This document shows, one piece after another, positions 25,252 to 33,732 of a stretch of 64,000 nt of DNA. Position 1 is the stretch's first letter, and the number at the start of each line of letters is the position of its first letter. A program made the position numbers and the translations under genes. The notes under the pieces were generated by a model. The model did no database searches, was not told where the DNA came from, and saw only the letters and a program-made list of their open reading frames with translations. Source of the stretch: Streptomyces sp. NBC_01296 (GTDB lineage Bacteria > Actinomycetota > Actinomycetes > Streptomycetales > Streptomycetaceae); NCBI RefSeq assembly GCF_035984415.1, contig NZ_CP130720.1, positions 4,526,001 to 4,590,000 on the forward strand, given 5' to 3'.

Positions 25252-26664
25252 TCAGCGCTTGCGCCGCCGTCCCCGGCCCCCGCGGACCGGCCCAGAGGCC
25301 GCCGCTCCGGCCGGGGATCCCGGCCGGTCGGCAGAAACCACCAGCGCGGCAAGCGCCGTTGTCACCGGGACCGAGGCCACCAGGCCGATCGACCCGACGA
25401 GTGTCCGTACGATCTCCTCCGCGACCAGCTCGCTGTTGGCCACCGAACCCATGCTGCTGTTCGCGATCGAGAACAGCAGCAGCAGGGGCAGCGCCGCGCC
25501 CGCGTAGGCCAGGACCAGGGTGTTGACCACCGATGCGATGTGGTCGCGGCCGATCCGGATGGCCGCACGGTACAAGGCGCGGGACCCCATCGACGGGTCG
25601 GCCTGGTGGAGTTCCCAGACCGCCGAGGTCTGGGTGACCGTCACATCGTCGAGCACACCCAGCGATCCGATGATCACGCCTGCAAGCAGCAGGCCGCTCA
25701 TGTCGATGTCCGGGTAGAGCCCGTGGATCAGTCCGGTGTTGTCGTCGGTGTTGCCGCTCAGGAACGCCCAGTCGACGAACACCGAGCCCAGCAGTCCGAT
25801 CAGCAGCAGCGAGACGAGCGTGCCCAGAACGGCGACGGACGTACGGGCACTCAGTCCGTGGCACATGTAGAGCGCGATGAGCATGATGGCGCTGGCACCG
25901 ACGACCGCGACGAGCAGCGGGTTCGAGCCCTGCAGGATCGCCGGCAGGATGAAGAGGGTCAGCACGCCGAAGCTGACGGCCAGCGCGACCAGCGCGAAGA
26001 GGCCGCGCATCCGGCCGACGACGACCACCGCCACCGCGAAGATGCCGGCCAGTACTGCCAGGGGCAGCTTCCGGTTCACGTCGACCACGGAGTACTGGAG
26101 GTCCCGGGGCGCGTCCGGCGCGTACGCGACGACCACCTCCTGGCCGTCCTCCAACTGCCGGGGGGCGCCCGGCTGGACGATCTCGAAGAAGGTGCGGCCC
26201 TTGTCGGACCCGGTGGCGACCTCGATGGTGGCCTTCTTGCACTCGCCGGTCTGCGCGGCCCGGGCCTCGCGGCCCTCCGGGGTGGAGACGCTGCTGGTGG
26301 GCGGCACCTGCGAGGCGTTCACGGATTTGCAGTCGACCTGTTCGAGCGCGACGACCCTGCCCTGCTGGGTCTGCCGGTCGAAGCCCACTCCGGAGCGCTC
26401 GTGGGCGGGGGCACCGCCCGGCCACAGCACCACCATGCCGACGAAGACGGCGGCGGCAAAGGGGATCAGCACCGCCGCGATGACCTTGCGCAGGTGCTTC
26501 GAGACGGGAGCCGCCGGCCCGTGGCCGTGGGAATGACCATGGGAGTGCCCTTGGGGCGGGACGTGGTCATGCCCGGGGCCTGCGTGATCGTGGTCCGCGT
26601 GATCGTGGTCCGCGTGACCCGTGGGCTCGGTGGGCTTGGTGGGGGGCTGTGGCAAGGACGTCAC
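25252..26664 (-). CDS. YibE/F-family membrane protein with His-rich N terminus
   Basis: 470 residues from GTG 26664. An unusual N-terminal stretch (HADHDHADHDHAGPGHDH followed by GHSHGHSHGHG) is followed by a first transmembrane helix (VIAAVLIPFAAAVFVGMVVLW), an extracytoplasmic domain, and seven or so helices with the YibE/F pattern MRGLFALVALAVSFGVLTLF, VGASAIMLIALYMCHGLSART and GSLGVLDDVTVTQTSAVWELH. The family's role is undefined. The HxH-rich tail looks like a metal-binding segment, suggesting metal handling; this is inference. The sequence diverges from the thiC riboswitch. Confidence 0.82.
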   Translation of the reverse strand: MTSLPQPPTKPTEPTGHADHDHADHDHAGPGHDHVPPQGHSHGHSHGHGPAAPVSKHLRKVIAAVLIPFAAAVFVGMVVLWPGGAPAHERSGVGFDRQTQQGRVVALEQVDCKSVNASQVPPTSSVSTPEGREARAAQTGECKKATIEVATGSDKGRTFFEIVQPGAPRQLEDGQEVVVAYAPDAPRDLQYSVVDVNRKLPLAVLAGIFAVAVVVVGRMRGLFALVALAVSFGVLTLFILPAILQGSNPLLVAVVGASAIMLIALYMCHGLSARTSVAVLGTLVSLLLIGLLGSVFVDWAFLSGNTDDNTGLIHGLYPDIDMSGLLLAGVIIGSLGVLDDVTVTQTSAVWELHQADPSMGSRALYRAAIRIGRDHIASVVNTLVLAYAGAALPLLLLFSIANSSMGSVANSELVAEEIVRTLVGSIGLVASVPVTTALAALVVSADRPGSPAGAAASGPVRGGRGRRRKR

Positions 26665-26745
26665 CGGCCGATCATCGCAAGAGTTGAGGGGGCCCACTGT
26701 TCAGCACGCCACAGATGACGCTAGCGTGGGGGCACCTTTGCACAA

Positions 26746-26866
26746 CGCGGGAGCTCGGAGCACCGGGCTGAGAGGGCGCTGATCACCGTACGCGCAGCAC
26801 ACATGCGTACGGGAAGAGGCTGCGTCGACCGCCGAACCTGTTACCGGGTAATGCCGGCGTAGGGAG
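26746..26866 (+). promoter_or_regulatory. TPP (THI-box) riboswitch controlling thiC
   Basis: The conserved THI-element blocks are present: CTGAGA (26768-26773) in the P2/P3 junction and GTAATGCCGGCGTAGGGA (26848-26865), whose ligand-binding core ends 11 bases before the thiC ATG. The intervening P3 hairpin contains CCGTACGC/GCGTACGG. Thiamine pyrophosphate binding would mask the ribosome site and lower translation. Confidence 0.95.
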
Positions 26867-26876
26867 ATCAGGTCTC

Positions 26877-28664
26877 ATGACCATTCAGGACGCACGCACG
26901 CCTGCCGTCAGCCAGGACGCCGACGGTCAGACCGAGCGCCAGCCGGGCTGGCACAAGGGCTATGTGGAGGGTTCCCGCCCCGACATCCGGGTGCCGGTCC
27001 GCCAGGTCCACCTCACCAACGGCAAGGACGTGACGCTCTACGACACGTCCGGGCCGTACACCGACCCGCAGATCGAGACCGACGTGCGCCGCGGCCTGCC
27101 GCCGCTGCGCGAGAACTGGATCATCAGCCGCGGTGACACCGAGGAGTACGCGGGCCGTCCCGTGCGCCCCGAGGACGACGGCATCAAGCACACCTCGCCG
27201 CGCGGTGGTCTGAAGAACCTCGACGCGGTCTTCCCGGGCCGCCCCCGCCAGCCCCGCCGCGGCCGTGGAGGGGCCGCCGTCACGCAGCTCGCGTACGCCC
27301 GCCGCGGTGAGATCACCCCGGAGATGGAGTACGTCGCGATCCGCGAGAACGTCTCCCCCGAGGTCGTCCGCGAGGAGATCGCCGCAGGTCGCGCCGTGCT
27401 TCCCGCGAACGTGAACCACCCGGAGATCGAGCCGATGATCATCGGCAAGCGGTTCCTGGTGAAGGTCAACGCCAACATCGGCAACTCCGCCGTCACCTCC
27501 TCCATCGAGGAGGAGGTGGACAAGATGACCTGGGCCACCAAGTGGGGCGCCGACACGGTCATGGACCTCTCGACCGGCCGCAACATCCACACCACCCGCG
27601 AGTGGGTGCTGCGCAACTCCCCCGTGCCGATCGGCACCGTGCCGCTGTACCAGGCGCTCGAGAAGGTCGACGGCCGCGCCGAGGACCTGACCTGGGAGAT
27701 CTACAAGGACACGGTCATCGAGCAGGCCGAGCAGGGCGTCGACTACATGACGGTCCACGCCGGCGTGCTGCTGCCGTACGTGCCGCTGACCGCCCGCCGC
27801 AAGACCGGCATCGTCTCGCGCGGCGGCTCGATCATGGCCGCGTGGTGCCTGGCGCACCACAAGGAGAACTTCCTCTACACGAACTTCGAGGAGCTCTGCG
27901 AGATCCTCGCAGCGTACGACGTCACGTACTCGCTGGGCGACGGCCTGCGCCCCGGCTCCATCGCGGACGCCAACGACGCGGCGCAGTTCGCCGAGCTGAA
28001 GACGCTGGGCGAGCTGAACACGATCGCCAAGCGGCACAACGTGCAGACCATGATCGAGGGCCCGGGCCACGTCCCGATGCACAAGATCAAGGAGAACATC
28101 GACCTCCAGCAGGAGATCTGCGAGGAGGCGCCGTTCTACACGCTCGGCCCGCTGACCACGGACGTCGCCCCGGCGTACGACCACATCACCTCGGGCATCG
28201 GCGCCGCGATGATCGCCTGGTGGGGCACTGCGATGCTCTGCTACGTCACGCCGAAGGAGCACCTGGGCCTGCCCAACCGTGACGACGTGAAGACCGGCGT
28301 CATCACGTACAAGATCGCCGCACACGCGGCGGACCTGGCGAAGGGCCACCCGGGCGCCCAGGAGTGGGACGACGCCCTGTCGGACGCGCGGTTCGAGTTC
28401 CGCTGGGAGGACCAGTTCAACCTGGCCCTCGACCCGGACACGGCCCGCGAGTTCCACGACGAGACGCTCCCGGCCGAGCCGGCCAAGACCGCGCACTTCT
28501 GCTCCATGTGCGGTCCGAAGTTCTGCTCGATGAAGATCTCGCAGGACATCCGCCGTGAGCACGGCGGAGACCTGAAGGCCGATGAGATCGAGGCGGGCAT
28601 GGCGGAGAAGTCCGCCGAGTTCGCGGCGAGCGGCAACCGGGTGTACCTCCCGCTGGCGGACTGA
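26877..28664 (+). CDS. thiC: Phosphomethylpyrimidine synthase ThiC
   Basis: 595 residues. A radical-SAM enzyme converting aminoimidazole ribotide to hydroxymethylpyrimidine phosphate, the pyrimidine half of thiamine. The C-terminal cluster motif CSMCGPKFC (Cys-x2-Cys-x4-Cys) is intact, and MTWATKWGADTVMDLSTGRN, SRGGSIMAAWCLAHHKENFLYT and GDGLRPGSIADANDAAQF are ThiC signatures. A TPP riboswitch precedes the gene and a hairpin terminator follows. No other thi gene adjoins. Confidence 0.98.
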   Translation: MTIQDARTPAVSQDADGQTERQPGWHKGYVEGSRPDIRVPVRQVHLTNGKDVTLYDTSGPYTDPQIETDVRRGLPPLRENWIISRGDTEEYAGRPVRPEDDGIKHTSPRGGLKNLDAVFPGRPRQPRRGRGGAAVTQLAYARRGEITPEMEYVAIRENVSPEVVREEIAAGRAVLPANVNHPEIEPMIIGKRFLVKVNANIGNSAVTSSIEEEVDKMTWATKWGADTVMDLSTGRNIHTTREWVLRNSPVPIGTVPLYQALEKVDGRAEDLTWEIYKDTVIEQAEQGVDYMTVHAGVLLPYVPLTARRKTGIVSRGGSIMAAWCLAHHKENFLYTNFEELCEILAAYDVTYSLGDGLRPGSIADANDAAQFAELKTLGELNTIAKRHNVQTMIEGPGHVPMHKIKENIDLQQEICEEAPFYTLGPLTTDVAPAYDHITSGIGAAMIAWWGTAMLCYVTPKEHLGLPNRDDVKTGVITYKIAAHAADLAKGHPGAQEWDDALSDARFEFRWEDQFNLALDPDTAREFHDETLPAEPAKTAHFCSMCGPKFCSMKISQDIRREHGGDLKADEIEAGMAEKSAEFAASGNRVYLPLAD

Positions 28665-28682
28665 CCCGTCCGCAGCGGTGGC

Positions 28683-28720
28683 GCTGCTCCGGGGAGGAGG
28701 AGGGGACTCCCCGGAGCAGC
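28683..28720 (+). terminator. thiC terminator
   Basis: A perfect 13-bp stem (GCTGCTCCGGGGA and complement) around a 12-base purine-rich loop, 19 bases after the thiC stop. Confidence 0.85.
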
Positions 28721-28739
28721 GTCCCCGGGCCGGAATCGC

Positions 28740-28770
28740 TTGCGCTGGAGTGCACTCCAGCTCCTACAGT
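28740..28770 (+). promoter_or_regulatory. MerR-type promoter with palindromic operator
   Basis: TTGCGC (28740-28745) and TACAGT (28765-28770) are 19 bases apart, the long spacer typical of MerR-controlled promoters. The spacer is filled by the perfect 18-bp palindrome GCTGGAGTGCACTCCAGC (28744-28761). The -10 ends 8 bases before the ATG of the aldo/keto reductase, so the mRNA is probably leaderless. Confidence 0.75.
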
Positions 28771-28778
28771 GCGGCCCC

Positions 28779-29834
28779 ATGACCATGAGATACCGCAGTC
28801 TGGGCGGGACCGGCATAGAGGTCAGCGCACACTGCCTCGGCACGATGATGTTCGGATCGATAGGGAACCCGGACCACGACGAGTGCGCCCGGATCATCCA
28901 CGCCGCACTCGACCAGGGCATCAACTTCGTCGACACCGCGGACATGTACTCCGCCGGGGAGTCCGAGGAGATCGTCGGCAAGGCGCTCAAGGGGCGGCGC
29001 GACGACGTCGTGCTCGCCACCAAGGTCCACTTCCGGATGGGAGAGGGGCGCAACCGCAGCGGGAACTCGCGGCGGTGGATCGTGCAGGCCGTCGAAGACA
29101 GTCTGCGACGGCTGGACACCGACTGGATCGACCTCTACCAGGTGCACCGGCCCGACCACTCGACGGACGTCGAGGAGACCCTGTCGGTCCTCGGAGACCT
29201 GGTGCGAGCGGGCAAGATCCGTGCCTTCGGTTGCTCCACCTTCCCCGCCGAAGAGATCGTCGAGGCGCATCACGTCGCCGAGCGGCGGGCTCTTCCGCGG
29301 TTCCGGACGGAGCAGCCTCCGTACTCGATCCTCGCGCGCGGTGTGGAGGCCTCCGTGCTGCCGGTCGCCCGGCGGTACGGGATGGGCGTACTGACCTGGA
29401 GTCCGCTCGCGTCCGGCTTCCTGACCGGCAAGTACCGGCTCGGCGGACCCATCGACATGAGCTCGGGGAGGGCGGCGCTGACTCCCGCGCGCTTCGACCC
29501 GGCGATCCCCGGCAACGTTGCGAAGCTGGAGGCCGTGGAACAGCTCCTCGAGCTCGCCGACGGCATCGGCTGCACCCTGCCCGAGTTGGCGGTCGCCTTC
29601 CCGGTCGCGCATCCCGCAGTCACCTCGGTGATCATCGGTCCGCGGACCATGGACCAGCTGAACTCGCTGGTCAAGGGGGCTGGACTGGTCCTCGACGACG
29701 CCGTGCTCGACCGGATCGACGAGATCGTGCCGCCGGGGACGAACCTCTACCACCCGGACGGCGTGTGGCGCGCGCCGGCTCTGACGGACCCCGCGCAAAG
29801 GCGGCGGGCCGCCGGGGACCGGTCGGCGGGCTAG
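28779..29834 (+). CDS. Aldo/keto reductase
   Basis: 351 residues, NADPH-dependent carbonyl reductase of the AKR fold. The tetrad can be seen as FVDTADMYSAGESEEIVG (Asp and Tyr), VLATKVH (Lys) and IDLYQVHRPD (His). Later TWSPLASGFLTGKYR and AVTSVIIGPRTMDQL are the cofactor-binding strands. Substrate unknown. Starts at ATG 28779 (a second ATG, 28785, is in frame). Expression is probably MerR-controlled from the palindromic promoter, though no merR gene is adjacent. Confidence 0.9.
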   Translation: MTMRYRSLGGTGIEVSAHCLGTMMFGSIGNPDHDECARIIHAALDQGINFVDTADMYSAGESEEIVGKALKGRRDDVVLATKVHFRMGEGRNRSGNSRRWIVQAVEDSLRRLDTDWIDLYQVHRPDHSTDVEETLSVLGDLVRAGKIRAFGCSTFPAEEIVEAHHVAERRALPRFRTEQPPYSILARGVEASVLPVARRYGMGVLTWSPLASGFLTGKYRLGGPIDMSSGRAALTPARFDPAIPGNVAKLEAVEQLLELADGIGCTLPELAVAFPVAHPAVTSVIIGPRTMDQLNSLVKGAGLVLDDAVLDRIDEIVPPGTNLYHPDGVWRAPALTDPAQRRRAAGDRSAG

Positions 29835-29850
29835 GCCTCGTTTGCTGCGA

Positions 29851-29866
29851 TGTTTCACGTGAAACA
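29851..29866. other. parS site 5
   Basis: Perfect TGTTTCACGTGAAACA in the 57-base gap between the convergent aldo/keto reductase and membrane-protein genes; single, not paired. Confidence 0.95.
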
Positions 29867-29891
29867 GGGACGGACTGCCCGCCCGCGGCTG

Positions 29892-30713
29892 TCAGGACGA
29901 CTCGGTCTCCGAGCCGCCGAAGTCGGGGCTGGTGAAGTCCGGAGGCGTGTAGCCGGGCCGGGGTCCCTGTGACGGGGATCCGGGGCTGGTGAAGTCGGGC
30001 CGGGTGTATCCCAGGTTGGGGATGCGCCCGGCCTTCGGCGTGCGGGGGGCGGGATACACCGGCCCCGCGCTCGGATCGGCCAGCGCGTCCCGCAGGAACG
30101 GCAGGATGCCCCGCTCCAGCAGGGCGTGCCGCCAGGCCTCACGGGCCTGCGTGAGCTCGTCGGGTATCGCCTCGTCCTCGGCCACGACCTCCGTCGCACG
30201 ATTGCGGACGGCCGTCACCAGCAGCCCGATCACCGCGAACACCAGGGAGACCACGGTCAGCGCGCCGAAGAGCCAACCCGCCGTCAGCATCGTGTTGGCG
30301 AAGGCCGGTTCGGGCTCGATCGCCTTCAGGATGTAGCCCACCAGCAGGAAGATCAGCATCGCGGTGCCCGCCAGGACCGGCGCGAGCACCGCAACCACGG
30401 CGCTGACGCCTGCGCCGTCCTCGCCCTCGTCTTGCCCGGAGCTCCGATCGGCACCCGCCGATCCGGGGGTGGACAGGGCCTCGTCACGCCGTTCCCCGCG
30501 GAGCTTCACGTAGTGGTCGTACTCGGCCGCGGCCGCGGCCGTCAGCAGTGCGCTGGCCCCGACGGCCATCGTGCGCAGTTGTTCGGCGTTCAGGCGTTCG
30601 CCGAGAGTGGCGAGCTCGGGCCGTTGGTGTGCGGTGCGCAGCGCCTCGTCGAGGAGCCGATCGAACTCAGGTCGGTCTTCGGTCAGCAGGTGCGGAGCGC
30701 TGTTCATGTGCAT
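29892..30713 (-). CDS. Two-helix membrane protein with repeated C-terminal tail
   Basis: 273 residues from ATG 30713. A soluble acidic helical head (LLDEALRTAHQRPELATLGERLN) is followed by transmembrane helices AVVAVLAPVLAGTAMLIFLLVGYIL and LTAGWLFGALTVVSLVFAVIGLLV, a helical region ending ERGILPFLRDALADP, and a proline-rich tail in which GYTRPDFTSPG and GYTPPDFTSPDFGG repeat. I do not recognise a named family; similar proteins occur widely in Streptomyces. No catalytic motif is visible. Confidence 0.75.
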   Translation of the reverse strand: MHMNSAPHLLTEDRPEFDRLLDEALRTAHQRPELATLGERLNAEQLRTMAVGASALLTAAAAAEYDHYVKLRGERRDEALSTPGSAGADRSSGQDEGEDGAGVSAVVAVLAPVLAGTAMLIFLLVGYILKAIEPEPAFANTMLTAGWLFGALTVVSLVFAVIGLLVTAVRNRATEVVAEDEAIPDELTQAREAWRHALLERGILPFLRDALADPSAGPVYPAPRTPKAGRIPNLGYTRPDFTSPGSPSQGPRPGYTPPDFTSPDFGGSETESS

Positions 30714-30863
30714 CCCCCGATGCTCCGTGGGGACCGGTTTGCCCGCGTAGACCCGGGCGCCGGCACAAACGGAGGAGAGCCTGCTACGGATAGGGCGATG
30801 GTAGAGCGCCCATGCCACGCCGTGACAGGGGCTTTCCTGAAATTACCCCCCTTCTGATAACCC

Positions 30864-32024
30864 TCAGTCGTTCAGCGGGAGTTGCACGACCAGCAGTTTG
30901 CCCGCCATCGTGACCCCGCCGTCCATGGCGATCGCGAGCCCTTCCGCATACACGTGCGGTCCGGTCACGGCCTCCGGGCCGCGGGACTCGTCGCCGTCCT
31001 CGGTGCCCACCTCGCCCAGCAGGTACGGGATCGGGCTGTGCCCGTGCACGACCCGGCCGCCGCCGTAGGTGTCGAGGAGTTCGCGTACGGCCTGGGGGCC
31101 GGTCTCCTCGTCGCGGAAGGCGAACCGCTTGGTGAACTTGCGGAAGAGGTCCCAGGTGATGTCGGCGTCGTTGCGGTTGAGCAGCTCATGGATGGTGTCG
31201 TTGACGTCCTCGATGGAGTCGCCGTAGTCGAGGTACGCGGTGGTGTCGGAGTGCAGCAGCAGGTGCCCGTCCTCCAGCACGGCAGCATCCAGCCGCGACA
31301 TCCACTGCAGGTGCACGTCCTCCAGGCGCTCCATGTCGGTGCGCTGGCCGCCGTTGAGGAGCCAGGCGGCCTGGAAGGTGGCGGTGCCGGCGCCCGAGGC
31401 GACAGGGGTGTCGCCGAACCGCTTGGCGCCGATGAGCAGCAGCTCGTGGTTGCCCATGAGCGCCTTGCAGTAGCCGCCGGAGGCGGCGGCTTCGGCGGAC
31501 AGCCGCATGACGAGGTCGATGACGCCGATCCCGTCGGGCCCGCGGTCGGTGAAGTCGCCGAGGAACCAGATGCGTGCGTTGCCGGCCGACCAGCGGCGGT
31601 CCGCGTCGATGAGGCTCTGCGCCTGGAGTTCGGTGACGAGCTCGTCCAGATAGCCGTGGACGTCGCCGACGACGTACAGCGGCCCGGGGCCCTCGGCTGC
31701 GGGCTCCTGGGGGATGTACTGGACCTGGACGGTGTCACCCGGTCCGCCACGGCCGATGATCGGCAGATCGCGGTACGTGGGGGTGTAGCCCTCGTCGAGG
31801 GCGTCCTCGTCGGCCGGTCCGCCCGTGGCGGGAGCCTCGCCCGGGGGCGGCGGCGGGGGCACGGACGTGCCCTCCCCGTAGTACGCGGGGTACTCGCCGT
31901 ACACGGGGGCCTCGTCGGGCAGCCCGCCGGGCACGCCGTACGGGACGGGCTCGGTGACCGGAACTCGGAAGTCCCGCAGCGTCTCCGTCCGCATCGCGGG
32001 TCCCTGACCGGCCCCCTGAGTCAT
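30864..32024 (-). CDS. PPP-family serine/threonine phosphatase (calcineurin-like)
   Basis: 386 residues. A Pro/Gly/Tyr-rich disordered head of about 110 residues precedes the phosphatase core, with metal-binding motifs GDVHG (in LYVVGDVHGYLDELV), GDFTDRGPDGIG and GNHE (KALMGNHELLLIG), then VVHGHSPIPYLLGEVG, the fourth motif. These are the dinuclear metal ligands of the PPP superfamily. Substrate unknown; the Pro-rich head could mediate interactions. Start at ATG 32024 follows GGAGGGG. Confidence 0.9.
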   Translation of the reverse strand: MTQGAGQGPAMRTETLRDFRVPVTEPVPYGVPGGLPDEAPVYGEYPAYYGEGTSVPPPPPPGEAPATGGPADEDALDEGYTPTYRDLPIIGRGGPGDTVQVQYIPQEPAAEGPGPLYVVGDVHGYLDELVTELQAQSLIDADRRWSAGNARIWFLGDFTDRGPDGIGVIDLVMRLSAEAAASGGYCKALMGNHELLLIGAKRFGDTPVASGAGTATFQAAWLLNGGQRTDMERLEDVHLQWMSRLDAAVLEDGHLLLHSDTTAYLDYGDSIEDVNDTIHELLNRNDADITWDLFRKFTKRFAFRDEETGPQAVRELLDTYGGGRVVHGHSPIPYLLGEVGTEDGDESRGPEAVTGPHVYAEGLAIAMDGGVTMAGKLLVVQLPLND

Positions 32025-32215
32025 CGACCCCTCCACCACCGTCGCGCTGCCGTACACCTGCGGACCCTCCTGACCTCCGGGTCGGAGGGTCCGTGATGTC
32101 GTGCGCCCATCATAGGAATGCGGCTCGCGCTCTGTGACGCACCAGGGGTGGTGAATCCTGGGCGGAACCAATAGTTCCTGCCGCTTTCTCCCGAAATAGG
32201 AGTTGCTGAAATCCT

Positions 32216-32238
32216 CGGCGGGGCCGTCGGCCCCGCCG
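32216..32238 (-). terminator. Terminator of the LacI-family gene
   Basis: CGGCGGGGCC-GTC-GGCCCCGCCG, a perfect 10-bp GC stem with a 3-base loop, 18 bases past the lacI-type stop. Confidence 0.75.
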
Positions 32239-32255
32239 GTTTCGCGGTGTGGCGG

Positions 32256-33371
32256 TCAGTCCTTGGCCGGTGACCGGGGCGGACTGACGGTCGTACGGGG
32301 CTGCCTGCGCTGCGAGGAGGTACGGATGATCAGCTCGGTCGGGACGACCTGTTCGACGGGGCGCCCGGTGTCGACCCCCTCGATGGCGTCGATGAGCAGC
32401 TGCACGACGGCGGTGCCGATGCGGCGCGGTTTGAGGGAGAGCGTGGTGATGGGCGGTTCGGTGTTGGCGTACACGGTGGACTCGCTGCAGCACACGAGCA
32501 GCAGGTCCTCCGGGACGCGCAGGCCGTAGCGCCGGGCGGCGGCGAGCAGATCGGTCCCGTTGGGGTCGAACAGCCCGTAGACGGCGTCGGGCCGGTCGGG
32601 CCGGGCGAGCAGCCGGTCCGCGGCGACGGCGCCCGCGCACGGGTCGTGGGCGGGGTAGGACTCGTAGACGGGGTCCTGGCCGACGCGCTCGCACCAGCTG
32701 AGGTACGCGGTGGTGGAGAGGCGGGTGTAGGTGTCGGTGGTGGTGCCGGTCAGCAGCCCGATACGGCGGGCGCCGGCGGCGGCGAGGTGGTCGAGCAGGT
32801 TGAGTACGGCTGCCTCGTGGTCGTTGTCGACCCAGGCGGTGACGGGGAGGGAGCCGGCCGGGCGGCCGTCGGAGACGACGGGGAGGCCTTGGCGGACCAA
32901 TTCGGTGACGACGGGGTCGTGGTCGGAGGGGTCGATGACGACGGTGCCGTCGAGGGCCACGTTGGACCACACGTCGTGTCGCGAGGTGGCGGGGAGGATG
33001 ACGAGGGCGTAGCCGCGGGCGAGCGCGGCGGAGGTGGCAGCCCTGGCCATCTCGGCGAAGTAGGCGAATTCGGTGAAGGTGAAAGGTTCATCCCCGTATG
33101 TCGTCACGGTCAGACCGATGAGGCCCGACTTGCCGGTACGGAGGGTGCGGGCCGCGGCGGAGGGGCGGTAGCCCAGCCGGTCGGCGACCTCGCGAACGTG
33201 GCGGCGGGTGGCGTCCGGCAGCCGCCCCTTGCCATTGAGCGCGTCGGAGACGGTTGTGATCGAGACGCCCGCCGCGGCGGCCACGTCCCTGATGCCTGCC
33301 CGGCCCTGTCGGCCGGCGGCCCGCCGGGTGGTCTCGGTCCGGCTCACCTGATGCTTCCCTGCTGCTGTCAT
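32256..33371 (-). CDS. LacI family transcriptional regulator
   Basis: 371 residues from ATG 33371. The HTH and hinge GIRDVAAAAGVSITTVSDAL followed by NGKGRLPDATRRHVREVADRLGYRP is diagnostic, followed by a periplasmic-binding-like sugar-sensing domain (ALDGTVVIDPSDHDPVV, RIGLLTGTTTDTYTRL, DAVYGLFDPNGTDLLAA). The gene is divergent from a hisC-like gene. A perfect 18-base palindrome (33409-33426), about 40 bases upstream of the start, is a likely autoregulatory operator. The effector is not evident; no sugar transporter adjoins. Confidence 0.92.
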   Translation of the reverse strand: MTAAGKHQVSRTETTRRAAGRQGRAGIRDVAAAAGVSITTVSDALNGKGRLPDATRRHVREVADRLGYRPSAAARTLRTGKSGLIGLTVTTYGDEPFTFTEFAYFAEMARAATSAALARGYALVILPATSRHDVWSNVALDGTVVIDPSDHDPVVTELVRQGLPVVSDGRPAGSLPVTAWVDNDHEAAVLNLLDHLAAAGARRIGLLTGTTTDTYTRLSTTAYLSWCERVGQDPVYESYPAHDPCAGAVAADRLLARPDRPDAVYGLFDPNGTDLLAAARRYGLRVPEDLLLVCCSESTVYANTEPPITTLSLKPRRIGTAVVQLLIDAIEGVDTGRPVEQVVPTELIIRTSSQRRQPRTTVSPPRSPAKD

Positions 33372-33408
33372 GGCGAGCCGATAGTAGGGCTCGGCGGGGT
33401 GGGTGGTC

Positions 33409-33426
33409 CGGGTGCATATGCACCCG
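33409..33426. promoter_or_regulatory. Probable LacI-type operator
   Basis: CGGGTGCATATGCACCCG is a perfect 18-bp palindrome just upstream of the lacI-type start codon. A related, less perfect dyad TGTGCATATATGCGTGC lies at 33607-33623 in the same 361-base gap. LacI family operators are usually palindromes with a central CG or AT. The rest of the gap (33372-33732) holds only promoter DNA and no clear gene. Confidence 0.6.
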
Positions 33427-33732
33427 TTGACAGGCACGATTCTGCATGGTTCGCCACCCCCAATGACCTTGGAATTAAAGGCATTTGAGCGCGGAGAGTG
33501 AGCCGGGCGTTTGTCGGCGGGTACGGGCATGCCAAAGCGGTGAGGTCTCGGACCGGTCTCAACTCACCTGTACGAGGGATGCGCGCCACGGCGTGGGCCA
33601 CCGGCGTGTGCATATATGCGTGCGCTCCCCCGCAATCCAGGCGCTGCCATTTTCGGAAGGGCGGAATCCTCATAAGGTGAGCAGTATTGAGTCGACGGCG
33701 ACGTCGTACGGGACGGTCGAGGAGGACCTGCG

